Source of the DNA: Clostridiaceae bacterium
GTDB taxonomy: Bacteria; Bacillota; Clostridia; Saccharofermentanales; UBA5734
Length of the DNA: 15,190 nt
NCBI GenBank assembly: GCA_012727965.1
Contig: JAAYFZ010000044.1
Coordinates: 1 to 15,190, forward strand
Direction: 5' to 3'
Below the pieces are notes generated by a model. It saw nothing but the letters and a program-made list of their open reading frames with translations. It did not search any database and was not told the DNA's origin. Within the stretch, counting starts at the first letter, position 1, and the number at the start of each line of letters is the position of its first letter. This document shows positions 1 through 7,572 of the stretch, one piece after another. The position numbers were made by a program, and so were the translations under genes.

Positions 1-527
1 GAATAGTAGTTAAGATAATCCTGCAAAGAGACAACATTCATCCGGACTGTCAGCAGGTCATAATCCATCATAATAAAAACGCCCAGGGCAACAATCAATA
101 AGAGAATTCTGGCACCGATTACATTGACATAGAGGAAAATGCTGGCCACAACAAGAAGGTAGAGGCCCTTATAACTGAAGTTCAAATAGTATGTTATCAG
201 CGTGCAAAGAACGATATCGAATAGATATAATCCGATGATCGGCAGCTGATACTGATATTGATGAAGTATATATTTGGCAAAAGTCGACAGGCCCATCAGA
301 CTCAGGAAACCTAAAGCATAAGTTGGTATCTGCCAGGGAATCAAGGGCAGATACTTAGCGGTTTCCAGAAACGAACGCGCTTCATAGTCATTGCAGATCT
401 CATGTGTCGTCACATACATGATGATCGAGAGGAATCCGACCATCGCGAAGTTGATCGCAAACATCAAGAAGAAGAGCCACTGCATTCGCGACTGTTTGGC
501 AAGCAAGCTTCTCGGAAGAGTTTCCAT
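1..527 (-). CDS. Multi-pass membrane protein, N-terminal part (probable sensor histidine kinase)
   Basis: The visible 175 residues start at an ATG that overlaps the stop codon of the upstream dehydrogenase gene (TGATG, one shared base), which implies translational coupling. A GGAGGG ribosome binding site lies about a dozen bases upstream. The protein runs off the left edge of the window. About five hydrophobic segments are visible: residues 17-39, 67-88, 94-114, 119-136 and 141-158. They are followed by a short amphipathic stretch ending NVVSLQDYLNYY. This layout, a five-helix membrane sensor followed directly by a kinase core, resembles clostridial LiaS/ComP-like sensor histidine kinases. 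The H-box and ATPase domain would lie outside the window, so the kinase assignment is inference from the membrane region only. It is the last visible gene of the leftward operon. Confidence 0.6.
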   Translation of the reverse strand, partial: METLPRSLLAKQSRMQWLFFLMFAINFAMVGFLSIIMYVTTHEICNDYEARSFLETAKYLPLIPWQIPTYALGFLSLMGLSTFAKYILHQYQYQLPIIGLYLFDIVLCTLITYYLNFSYKGLYLLVVASIFLYVNVIGARILLLIVALGVFIMMDYDLLTVRMNVVSLQDYLNYY

Positions 528-2026
528 CAGTAAATTTTTCCCTCCGGCAGTCCATTTGCTATTTCCTCCGCCAGATCATAAAGCCAGCCGAAGCGCTCTG
601 CCAGACGCAGAGTTGTGAACTTAGGTCTGACTTCCTTGCCGAAGGCAATAGCGTCATAAGTTTCTTGTCTGCTGTACCCCAGCTGATCCGGCCTGACAGG
701 ACCTCCCATCGCGATTATCTTGTCGCGTGCTGTTGGCAGCAGAGTTTTAAATCTATCTATATATTTGTAACCGTATAGATCCATCGCTTTTGCAATTTGC
801 TTCCTCTGATATTCCCACTCTTTGCCGGAAGGCGGGTAGGGTGTGTTCTTAGCAATTGCCTGATCAGCCAGAGGTCCATAGACCCTGCGTACTTCCTTCT
901 CCCAGAGATCAGCAGCCATATGCGGACGCTGCTGTGGCAATTCACCCTGTTCAAACAAGCGAAGATACATCTTCATGCCGATCAGGGTACCAATACCAAC
1001 TTTGTCTCCGTGCAGACTTCCCTTTTTATGTCTTCGGATATCATTCATTTCAAGCAAATGCGAAATATGGTGGTCTGAGCCTGATGCCGGACGCGAAGTT
1101 CCCATCATCTGCATGGCTATACCGGTTAGTGAAAGTGTATCCATCAGCTTCACACAGGCCTGGCCGCGAGCTAGCAGCGCCGCCTCCTGATCTCGTTTTA
1201 GTTTTGCTTCTTTTTCCTTGCTGTTGTGAATATCAGAAAGTTTTTTAACTTTGTTATCAGGTTTGATTACTGCCAGATCATCTGCCAGTTCAAGGCATGC
1301 TTCGACAGCCCTGTCAACGATAGCCGCAATCAGCGGACAGTATGGTTCATCTTCTGCTGCAAATGCCAGACGCCAATCGATCAGCGCTATGATTTTTGCC
1401 AGAACATCCCCGAAACCAGCAGCCGTCATGCTGTCAGGCGCCGCCGCCAGGACTGCCGCATCGTAGAAGATGCCAAGAGGAGCAGTGCCCGGGCAGGTCG
1501 TCTTGAAGCCTTGTACCAATAGCGGCGTAGTCCCTGAGGCAAAACCGTCGACAGAGGCAGCAGTTGCGTAAGAGATAAAAGGTATTCCAGTCATATATGA
1601 ATTGTAGCGTGTGATATCAGTAATAGTTCCACTGCCGCAGGCGACCAGAAAATCTGGTTTCTCGCCGAGCGCTATCATCAGGCTGCCGAGAGCTTCCTCA
1701 TCCGCATGCAGGTCATCGCGGGTAAAAACCACCGCTCTTGGAGCATAGTCAGCAAGTCCCGCCATCAGCCTGTCACCGGCAGCTCTCTTAGTATTCTCAT
1801 CCATAACGACAACACAGCTGCCGCCAAGACCAAGTTGAGGCAAATACTCTGAGATATGGTCGGTCATCTTGCTGCGTTCTTCCATCAGGCGCGTGCTTAT
1901 TTTGTGGCTGCGGCCACAAGCCGGGCATACGATCTCACTTCCAAGCCAGCCTTTTACCGTTGTGAAATCAGCCTGATCGTACCAGTATGAAGGATCTTGT
2001 CTAGCAGAAAAATAGTCTGTCTCCAT
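527..2026 (-). CDS. egsA: sn-glycerol-1-phosphate dehydrogenase (AraM/EgsA family)
   Basis: This 499-residue enzyme belongs to the iron/zinc alcohol dehydrogenase-like superfamily and should reduce dihydroxyacetone phosphate to sn-glycerol-1-phosphate with NAD(P)H in the cytosol. The nucleotide-binding signature GSGTITD is at 131-137 and is followed by TAASVDGFAS. The predicted metal ligands are Asp207 (GFGD), a His in SGSDHHISHLLEM (about 319-320) and His339 (SLHGDKVGIGTL). The N-terminus carries CPACGRSH (Cys34, Cys37, His41), a variant of the C-x-CG-xx-H element seen in some clostridial members. At 499 residues it is longer than the roughly 400-residue Bacillus AraM because of the N-terminal segment and a C-terminal helical region. 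The start is supported by an AGAGGT site about ten bases upstream. It is third in the leftward operon. Substrate stereospecificity is inferred from family membership. Confidence 0.88.
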   Translation of the reverse strand: METDYFSARQDPSYWYDQADFTTVKGWLGSEIVCPACGRSHKISTRLMEERSKMTDHISEYLPQLGLGGSCVVVMDENTKRAAGDRLMAGLADYAPRAVVFTRDDLHADEEALGSLMIALGEKPDFLVACGSGTITDITRYNSYMTGIPFISYATAASVDGFASGTTPLLVQGFKTTCPGTAPLGIFYDAAVLAAAPDSMTAAGFGDVLAKIIALIDWRLAFAAEDEPYCPLIAAIVDRAVEACLELADDLAVIKPDNKVKKLSDIHNSKEKEAKLKRDQEAALLARGQACVKLMDTLSLTGIAMQMMGTSRPASGSDHHISHLLEMNDIRRHKKGSLHGDKVGIGTLIGMKMYLRLFEQGELPQQRPHMAADLWEKEVRRVYGPLADQAIAKNTPYPPSGKEWEYQRKQIAKAMDLYGYKYIDRFKTLLPTARDKIIAMGGPVRPDQLGYSRQETYDAIAFGKEVRPKFTTLRLAERFGWLYDLAEEIANGLPEGKIY

Positions 2027-2063
2027 GACTCTCTACCTCTTTTTGTTATTTGTAAATCAATAA

Positions 2064-2678
2064 TTAATGTAAGAAACCAAGTTTTCTAAGCTGTTGCCTT
2101 AATGTCTCTCCACCCCATGATCTATAAGCTTTCATCCCATGCTTACGAGCAACAACAACATTTTCTTCCTTGTCATCGAAATAATATATGTTTTCCGGAT
2201 CAACCTTTAATTTTTCTAAAACCTGCTCATAGATCATGTCATCAGGCTTCATCGCACCGATCTCATGAGATAAGAAGCTTGTCTCCACATATTTTGTTAA
2301 CGGCAGTTTATCCAGGCAATACAGCCAATGCGGTTCGTTGGTATTCGATAGAATCATCAACCTGTAATTGCCGGCGAGCTCTTCAAGCATCTTTTCTGTG
2401 CCGCTGAATGGTTCACCGATAATTCCCAAAAAAGCTTTTTCAAATTCATCAGGTTTAAGTTTGATGTTAAGCTCTGCACAGATATCCCGGTAAAAGTCGG
2501 CAAAATTATCAATTTTTCCGGTTTCAAGCAGATAAGCAACTTCGCTGGAATTCCAACGCGCCTGGCAGAGCTCAGGCTGATTTGAATCCTCCGGCCAAAA
2601 TGCTTCGACACCTTCAAGTTCAAATAAAATGTTCCCCAGATCAAATATCAGAAGAGGTTTTTTAAGATTACTACTCAT
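2064..2678 (-). CDS. HAD-family hydrolase (YihX-like, probable sugar-phosphate phosphatase)
   Basis: This is a 204-residue cytosolic phosphatase-type protein of the haloacid dehalogenase superfamily. Motif I is IFDLGNILF with nucleophile Asp13. The usual second Asp is Gly, as in the FDLGN subgroup that includes E. coli YihX (alpha-D-glucose-1-phosphate phosphatase). Motif II is LSNTNEPH (Ser111), motif III is Lys144 in AMKPDDMIYEQVL, and motif IV is YYFDDKEENV (Asp168, Asp169). A helical cap lies between motifs I and II (about 20-95). Its start codon overlaps the stop of the preceding small membrane gene by four bases (ATGA), so the two are translationally coupled. The dehydrogenase gene begins 37 bases downstream. 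The substrate is unknown. The neighbouring glycerol-1-phosphate dehydrogenase makes a polyol or sugar phosphate possible, but this is speculation. Confidence 0.85.
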   Translation of the reverse strand: MSSNLKKPLLIFDLGNILFELEGVEAFWPEDSNQPELCQARWNSSEVAYLLETGKIDNFADFYRDICAELNIKLKPDEFEKAFLGIIGEPFSGTEKMLEELAGNYRLMILSNTNEPHWLYCLDKLPLTKYVETSFLSHEIGAMKPDDMIYEQVLEKLKVDPENIYYFDDKEENVVVARKHGMKAYRSWGGETLRQQLRKLGFLH

Positions 2679-2938
2679 TCAACACCTTCATGAGTCCAAA
2701 ACAGCCAGAACAAGACAAGAAGCAGCATTATTGGAACCGCTGCGTTTATAATAAAATACAGAAATACTATCCGGCTGAAAATATATTGATTGAGAAGATG
2801 AAACACGATACCTGCGAGAAGCGCGATAACCCAGTGTCTAATAAGAAGACCACTATGATATTTACTCATGCGCCAGAATAGAAGCAGGACTGTCACAGCG
2901 AAACATACTGAATTACTGGCGAAAAACAGATAATCCAT
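2675..2938 (-). CDS. Small integral membrane protein, unknown function
   Basis: This encodes about 87 residues. An in-frame ATG at 2977 exists, but it lies inside the putative promoter -10 element. The start at 2938 instead has a perfect AAGGAGG site at 2947-2953 with eight bases of spacing, so it is preferred. Three hydrophobic helices fill most of the chain: near the N-terminus (YLFFASNSVCFAVTVLLLFW), after a short RHW segment, and near the C-terminus (FIINAAVPIMLLLVLFWLFW). Only a short acidic tail (THEGVE) follows. I recognise no family. It is the first gene of the leftward operon and overlaps the HAD hydrolase start by four bases. Confidence 0.7.
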   Translation of the reverse strand: MDYLFFASNSVCFAVTVLLLFWRMSKYHSGLLIRHWVIALLAGIVFHLLNQYIFSRIVFLYFIINAAVPIMLLLVLFWLFWTHEGVE

Positions 2939-2967
2939 TGAGAATGCCTCCTTATTACTACTTTTCG

Positions 2968-2976
2968 AGTATATCA
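2968..2976 (-). promoter_or_regulatory. Extended -10 promoter for the leftward operon
   Basis: On the minus strand this reads TGATATACT, an extended -10 (TGn) plus TATACT, without a convincing -35. A start about seven bases further on (near 2961) leaves a short leader carrying the AAGGAGG site of the small membrane gene. This supports both the promoter and the choice of start at 2938. Confidence 0.5.
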
Positions 2977-3081
2977 TATGAATGGCCGATATTAACCTGC
3001 GAAGTATGTTTTTGTTATCAGTAATGACAATTACCGGCGAACAATTTGAGCCTTTTATCTATTCTAAGTACGGCCTTTTTC

Positions 3082-3090
3082 TGTTAGTAT
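3082..3090 (+). promoter_or_regulatory. Possible dnaA promoter (-10 region)
   Basis: TGTTAGTAT has the extended TGn element and a 4/6 match to the -10 hexamer, about 38 bases before the dnaA start. No good -35 is seen 16-18 bases upstream. No consensus DnaA box is visible in the 150-bp divergent intergenic region, so autoregulation by DnaA at this promoter is not evident. Confidence 0.35.
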
Positions 3091-3127
3091 AGAGGGTAGC
3101 TTTGATATATACAGGATGGTGTAATAA

Positions 3128-4480
3128 ATGGTACAAACGGATGCCGGAGCTATCTGGCAGAGGGCGCTGAAATTATTAGAAAATGAGATTTCAGAAATCA
3201 GTCTAAATACATGGATCGAACCGATGGAAGCTGTATCAGCAGATAACGGTAGTTTTTTGCTGTCAGTTCCAAATGATTTTCATAAAACCTTTGTGGATCA
3301 GTATATTCCTTTGATTAAAAATACAATCAAGGTTGCTTCTTCGCGTGATTTCAATGTTGAAATCATGGTTGGTCGTCCGGAGATTCCGACGCCAACACCG
3401 ATGGATGTCTGTGATCAGATCTCTGATCAGAACAATGCCGGGAATGGTCCGATAAGTCAGAGTCGACTTAATTCTCAGTACACATTTGATACTTTTGTCG
3501 TCGGCAGCGGTAATCGCTATGCTCATGCCGCCTGTGTCGGCATTGCTACTACTCAGGGCGGCAGGAACTATAATCCTCTCTTCCTGTATGGCGGCTCCGG
3601 TCTTGGCAAGACTCATCTGATGCACGCTATCGGCAATCATATCGTTGATTTACATCCAGACAAAAAAATTCTCTATGTGCAGTGTGAGCAGTTCGTAAAT
3701 GAATTCATTTACACTATCAAAGAGAATAAATATGATGATTTCAGAAACAAGTATCGCAATGCCGATATGCTTCTGATCGATGATATTCAGTTTATCGAGG
3801 GTAAAGAACAAATGCAGATCGAGTTCTTCCATACCTTCAATACTCTGTATGAGTCCGGCAAGAATATTATCATGACCTGTGATAAACCACCTCAGAGCCT
3901 CGCTTCACTTGAAGAGAGACTGCGTACACGCTTCTCCAGTGGTCTGACTATTGATATTACTCCGCCTGACTATGAGACCAGGGTAGCTATCCTGCGCCGC
4001 AGAGCTCAGCTAAGCAATACCATTGTTCCTGATGAGGTTTATGACTATATAGCTACAAATATAGCTTCAAATATCCGTGAACTTGAGGGAGCATTCAATA
4101 CTGTTCTTTGCTATGCTGCGCTGGCAGGCGGCATCACTATAGAAATAGCCAGAGAAGCTCTGAAGGATCAGATTCAGCCAGCGGTCGTACGCAAGGTTAC
4201 CTGTTCCGTCGTTATGGATGTTGTCTCGCGCTATTTCCATGTTAGTGTAGATGATCTCAAGAGCAATAAGCGCAACAAGGAAATCACGAATCCCAGACAA
4301 ATAGCTATGTACCTTTGCCGCAATATGCTCAATATGACACTGCCGCAGATAGGCCAGGAATTCGGCAACAGGGATCATACGACTGTTATGCATGCCTGCA
4401 GCAAAATCAATGACGAAATGGACAGCAGACCCGAACTTGTAAAAGCACTAGATGAAATCAAGAAGAGACTTGCCGGTTGA
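3128..4480 (+). CDS. dnaA: Chromosomal replication initiator protein DnaA
   Basis: This 450-residue AAA+ initiator binds DnaA boxes, forms an ATP-dependent filament and opens the origin. Domain I is at about 1-80 (IWQRALKLLENEIS, with LNTWIEPM). A short poorly conserved domain II linker follows (about 82-112). The AAA+ core holds Walker A GGSGLGKTH (155-163), Walker B LLIDD (215-219), an arginine-rich segment LRTRFSSGL (265-273) and sensor 2 IRELEG (316-321). Domain IV has the DNA-binding helix-turn-helix with NPRQIAMYLCR (388-398) and the DnaA signature RDHTTVMHA (415-423). Length matches Firmicutes DnaA. The start has an AGGATGG-type site about nine bases upstream. It is transcribed rightwards, divergent from the upstream operon, and is followed directly by oriC. 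Confidence 0.98.
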   Translation: MVQTDAGAIWQRALKLLENEISEISLNTWIEPMEAVSADNGSFLLSVPNDFHKTFVDQYIPLIKNTIKVASSRDFNVEIMVGRPEIPTPTPMDVCDQISDQNNAGNGPISQSRLNSQYTFDTFVVGSGNRYAHAACVGIATTQGGRNYNPLFLYGGSGLGKTHLMHAIGNHIVDLHPDKKILYVQCEQFVNEFIYTIKENKYDDFRNKYRNADMLLIDDIQFIEGKEQMQIEFFHTFNTLYESGKNIIMTCDKPPQSLASLEERLRTRFSSGLTIDITPPDYETRVAILRRRAQLSNTIVPDEVYDYIATNIASNIRELEGAFNTVLCYAALAGGITIEIAREALKDQIQPAVVRKVTCSVVMDVVSRYFHVSVDDLKSNKRNKEITNPRQIAMYLCRNMLNMTLPQIGQEFGNRDHTTVMHACSKINDEMDSRPELVKALDEIKKRLAG

Positions 4481-4583
4481 TGACTTTTATAAGGGTATAG
4501 GAAAAAACGAACATTTGAACAGTTATCCACATAAATAATGTGTATATGTGGATAAAACAGCGTGGATAGAGCTGTGGAAAGCA

Positions 4584-4637
4584 TCGGGATAACTATGAAG
4601 GTGGAAAACATCCAGAAAAGCGACCATGTTATCCCGA
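4584..4637. repeat. 10-bp perfect inverted repeat inside oriC
   Basis: TCGGGATAAC at 4584-4593 pairs with GTTATCCCGA at 4628-4637 across a 34-base spacer. The arms contain degenerate DnaA-box cores (TTATCCCGA). They could bind DnaA weakly in opposed orientation or extrude as a cruciform near the origin. Function is inference. Confidence 0.6.
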
Positions 4638-4739
4638 CATCTATCACCATCTTATCAACAGCCTAAATATATGATCCACAGCACTTCTGTGGGTTATGCA
4701 CATAATCAACACCATATAAGAAGAACACGAAGAAATACA

Positions 4740-4745
4740 TATAAT
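4740..4745 (+). promoter_or_regulatory. Probable dnaN promoter -10
   Basis: A perfect TATAAT lies 44 bases before the dnaN start, within the AT-rich edge of oriC. The -35 region is poorly matched. A start near 4752 leaves a leader that carries the AGGAGGAA ribosome binding site. Confidence 0.45.
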
Positions 4746-4789
4746 GTTAATACTACAGGACAAAACAGCTTACACAGGAGGAAGACAAG

Positions 4790-5893
4790 ATGAAAGTTAT
4801 CTGCTCCAGAGAGAGACTTATGGAAGCAATCAGTATTGTACAGAAAGCTGTAGCAACAAGATCTACTCTGCCTATTCTGGATGGTATTTTGATTGAAGCC
4901 GAAGACAAGGTTAAGCTTACAGGCTATGATCTTGAGACAGGCATTGAATGTCAGCTTGAGGCTGATGTGCCTGAATCAGGCAGTATCGTTGTCAATGCAC
5001 GCATGTTCGGTGATATCATAAGAAAATTACCTGAAGATGTTGTTACTATCGAATCAGGTGATAATTTCTCTATCAAAATTGAATGTGGCAGTGCTCATTT
5101 TTCAATAAAGGGACAGTCAGCGGACGATTATCCCAAAATACCCGTAGTAGAAGATGCTCAGCAACTTAATATGAAGCAGCATTTGCTCAAGGATATGATA
5201 AGGCAGACGATTTTCGCTGTAAGTACTGATGAGAGCAGACCCACACTAAATGGTGTTAATTTCAGAAGTGATGATAAGACGGTCGAAATGGTTTCAATCG
5301 ACGGTTTCCGTTTAGCCTTGAGAAGAAATGAATTCGAAGAAGAGTTGCCAAAAATGAATTTTATTGTACCTGGCAAAGCTCTGGCTGAAGTTGGCAGAAT
5401 TCTTGTCAGCACTCAGGAGGATACGGTTGATATTTATCCTTCACGTAATCACATTATGTTTAATACCGGCAGAGTTAAGCTGGTAGCGCGTCTGATTCAG
5501 GGTGAATACATGAATTACCGCAGCATTTTACCACAGACTGCAGAAACTACTATTACCATTTCGCCACAGACAATGATGGCTGCGGTTGAGAGAGCTTCTC
5601 TTGTTATTTCTTCAGAAGACAGGCGCTATCCAGTCAGATTAACGACAAATGACGAAGATATTCTGACTGTAAGTGCAAGTACTGAAATTGGTACGCTAAG
5701 AGAAGAAATAGCAGTAAATGTTCAGGGCAGCAAAATAGATATAGATTTTAATCCCAGATATTTTCTAGATGCTCTAAAAGTAATTGATGAAGATGAGATC
5801 GCAATTGTTTTCAACGGCAATATGGGTCCTTGTGTACTTAGGCCTCTGGATAGCAGTGAATTTGCATATTTGGTATTGCCGCTAAGACGCTGA
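4790..5893 (+). CDS. dnaN: DNA polymerase III beta subunit (sliding clamp)
   Basis: The 367-residue product forms the ring-shaped dimer that tethers the replicative polymerase and many repair proteins to DNA. Recognisable features include the N-terminal MKVICSRERLMEAISIVQKAV, LPILDGILIEA, VSIDGFRLALR in the middle domain and the typical C-terminal end FAYLVLPLRR. Length matches the usual 366-380 residues, with three repeated clamp folds. The start is secured by AGGAGGAA at 4776-4783. It follows oriC and is separated from recF by only six bases, so the two are almost certainly cotranscribed. The small S4-like yaaA gene, often found between dnaN and recF in Firmicutes, is absent here. Confidence 0.98.
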   Translation: MKVICSRERLMEAISIVQKAVATRSTLPILDGILIEAEDKVKLTGYDLETGIECQLEADVPESGSIVVNARMFGDIIRKLPEDVVTIESGDNFSIKIECGSAHFSIKGQSADDYPKIPVVEDAQQLNMKQHLLKDMIRQTIFAVSTDESRPTLNGVNFRSDDKTVEMVSIDGFRLALRRNEFEEELPKMNFIVPGKALAEVGRILVSTQEDTVDIYPSRNHIMFNTGRVKLVARLIQGEYMNYRSILPQTAETTITISPQTMMAAVERASLVISSEDRRYPVRLTTNDEDILTVSASTEIGTLREEIAVNVQGSKIDIDFNPRYFLDALKVIDEDEIAIVFNGNMGPCVLRPLDSSEFAYLVLPLRR

Positions 5894-5899
5894 TAAATT

Positions 5900-7102
5900 A
5901 TGTATGTAACCAATATAAGGCTTGAACAGTTCAGAAATTATAGGGATCAGTCGATTGATACCGGCTCAGGCGTCAATGTTTTTTATGGCAATAACGCTCA
6001 GGGCAAGACGAACATACTTGAGGCAATCTATATGTGTGCCTGTGCCAGATCACACAGGACGAGCAGAGATCAGGATCTGATCATGCATGAAAATGATCAG
6101 TATAGGGTTTCTATCGAATACGTAAATGATAACGGCAGCAAGGATGAATTGACTATACAATATCTGGATGCAGTTTCAGGCGATCCTCAACGTCAACGCG
6201 CCAGCAGATTGATATTTCATAATAGTATGAAAGTAGACCGAATCAGTGATATGATGGGTCTTTTTCATGCTGTTATCTTCGCACCAGAGGATCTCATGCT
6301 GGTAAAAGAAGGACCATCTACAAGAAGACGGTTTCTTGATCTTCTGGTATCCCAGATCAGACCTTCTTATTTTCGCAATCTCCAGCAATATCAGAGACAG
6401 CTTACACAGCGTAATAAACTGCTTAAAGATATACGGGAAACAGGATTAAAAAAAACATATGATGATCCTTTGATGGTACAACTGGATATATGGACATCTT
6501 CTCTGGCACAAACTGCAGCATCATTAATAGAACAGCGGGTTAAATTTTCAGATAAAATTGCGGAATATGCGGCTGAGTCACTTGATAATATATCATCCGG
6601 AAAAGAGAAGTTAAACGTAAAGTATAAAACAACAAGCGGTATATCTATAAATAGAAGTAAAAATGAGATTGCAGATATCTTATATAATAAACTTAAAACA
6701 ATAGTTTACGATGATATTGCAAGAGGGAGCACAAGTTATGGACCTCATCGGGATGACCTGGAATTGTGGCTCAATGATGAACCTCTCAAGCCATATGCTT
6801 CGCAGGGACAGCAGAGATCCGTGGTTTTATCTTTGAAAATTGCCGAGCTTAAAATAATCAAAGAAGAAATAAACGAATACCCGGTTCTTCTGCTTGATGA
6901 TGTTATGTCTGAGCTAGATGAGAAGCGACGAGGATGTTTGTTAGCTAATATAACGGGAGCACAGGTTTTTGTAACTTGTACCGAAGCTGAACATGTCGTT
7001 GGTGAACTTGAAGCAGCCTGTACCTACATACCTGTTAAGACAGCAAGAAGCTATGATTTTTATCAGGTAGAAGCTGGAAGTGTCATACATGAAGACAGTT
7101 AG
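5900..7102 (+). CDS. recF: DNA replication and repair protein RecF
   Basis: This 400-residue SMC-like ATPase acts with RecO and RecR to load RecA at single-strand gaps and stalled forks. Walker A is GNNAQGKTN (30-38). LIFHNSMKVDR and FAPEDLMLVKEGPSTRRRFLD lie in the conserved mid-region. YGPHRDDL (280-287), the ABC signature ASQGQQRSVVLSLKIAEL (300-317) and Walker B LLLDDVMSELD (330-340) follow. Length is slightly above the usual 360-375 residues, with the C-terminal tail accounting for much of the extra. The ATG follows the dnaN stop by six bases and I see no strong Shine-Dalgarno, so initiation probably depends on translation of dnaN. Confidence 0.97.
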   Translation: MYVTNIRLEQFRNYRDQSIDTGSGVNVFYGNNAQGKTNILEAIYMCACARSHRTSRDQDLIMHENDQYRVSIEYVNDNGSKDELTIQYLDAVSGDPQRQRASRLIFHNSMKVDRISDMMGLFHAVIFAPEDLMLVKEGPSTRRRFLDLLVSQIRPSYFRNLQQYQRQLTQRNKLLKDIRETGLKKTYDDPLMVQLDIWTSSLAQTAASLIEQRVKFSDKIAEYAAESLDNISSGKEKLNVKYKTTSGISINRSKNEIADILYNKLKTIVYDDIARGSTSYGPHRDDLELWLNDEPLKPYASQGQQRSVVLSLKIAELKIIKEEINEYPVLLLDDVMSELDEKRRGCLLANITGAQVFVTCTEAEHVVGELEAACTYIPVKTARSYDFYQVEAGSVIHEDS

Positions 7103-7161
7103 ATCAACTTATCTCGAGGTATTTAGAGGAGTACGTTTTGATCGATATTTTGTAGCAAATA

Positions 7162-7170
7162 TGATATAAT
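7162..7170 (+). promoter_or_regulatory. Extended -10 promoter for remB-gyrB
   Basis: TGATATAAT combines the TGn extension with a perfect TATAAT in the 185-bp gap after recF. The nearest -35-like TTGATC (7138-7143) is 21 bases upstream, so the extended -10 probably carries the promoter. The transcript would have a leader of about 110 nt before remB. That leader contains a weak GCCT/AGGC hairpin (7197-7212) followed by five Ts. Confidence 0.55.
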
Positions 7171-7287
7171 AATGGGGATGTGGTGATGTCACAAAAGCCT
7201 ACTGCTCAAGGCATTTTTATCATAAATGTCTGTTGTGGTTGCTTAATCAGGATAGAGAGATTTTCTTGTATTAACAGAGGATGAATA

Positions 7288-7569
7288 ATGTTTTTACATA
7301 TTGGCGGCGAATACACAGTACTCGAGAAAAGTATAATTGGTATATTCGACTTTGATGCCTCAACTCATACTGATTCATCTACTATAGAATTATTACAAAA
7401 AGCGGATAAGGAGCAGCTGTTAGAATATGTATCTCCTGATATTCCACGGTCTTTTGTTTTGACTGAGGATAGGATATATGTGTCGCCGGTCTCCGCTGCG
7501 ACACTTAAACTACGTTTATCTGACCGTTATGGCATACATAATATGATCGAAGAAAATGAAGAGGTGTAA
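7288..7569 (+). CDS. remB: RemB-like extracellular matrix regulator (YaaB, DUF370)
   Basis: This 93-residue protein begins MFLHIGGEYTVLEKSIIGIFDFD, the signature of the RemA/RemB (DUF370) family, and continues with RSFVLTEDRIYVSPVSAATLK, matching the TV..IY.SPLS..TLK end of Bacillus YaaB. In Bacillus subtilis, remB sits at the same place between recF and gyrB and RemB affects biofilm matrix gene expression; RemA is a DNA-binding ring former. The loop KADKEQLLEYVSPDIP has drifted. Its start has AGAGGA about eight bases upstream. It ends three bases before gyrB, so it is the first gene of a remB-gyrB transcript. The specific function in this organism is not known. Confidence 0.85.
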   Translation: MFLHIGGEYTVLEKSIIGIFDFDASTHTDSSTIELLQKADKEQLLEYVSPDIPRSFVLTEDRIYVSPVSAATLKLRLSDRYGIHNMIEENEEV

Positions 7570-7572
7570 TTA

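Larger units (their letters stand above)
4481..4789 (+). other. oriC: oriC: DnaA-box region between dnaA and dnaN
   Basis: This 309-bp AT-rich gap holds the replication origin. Consensus boxes are TTATCCACA at 4523-4531, its inverted form TGTGGATAA at 4547-4555 and TTATGCACA at 4694-4702. Near-consensus boxes are TTATCAACA at 4652-4660 and TGATCCACA at 4672-4680. Weaker inverted variants occur at 4561-4569, 4573-4581 and 4584-4592. A small hairpin CCACAG/CTGTGG spans 4676-4692, next to the TTATGCACA box. The AT-rich stretch from about 4703 to 4770, just before dnaN, is the best candidate for the unwinding element; this is inferred from position and composition. No box cluster is seen upstream of dnaA, so the origin appears to be one-sided, unlike the two-part Bacillus subtilis origin. 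Confidence 0.9.

Noticed and set aside
391..618. Plus-strand 75-residue open frame
   Set aside because: It lies opposite the junction of the dehydrogenase and the membrane protein, both better supported by motifs, coupling and ribosome binding site.
856..1248. Plus-strand 130-residue open frame
   Set aside because: It is antisense to the well-supported glycerol-1-phosphate dehydrogenase and has no recognisable domain.
2939..2977. Upstream ATG at 2977 as start of the small membrane protein
   Set aside because: It lies within the extended -10 element and lacks a ribosome binding site; the ATG at 2938 has AAGGAGG at ideal spacing.
4375..4650. Minus-strand 91-residue open frame over the dnaA end and oriC
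   Set aside because: It overlaps DnaA boxes and the conserved DnaA domain IV; there is no initiation signal.
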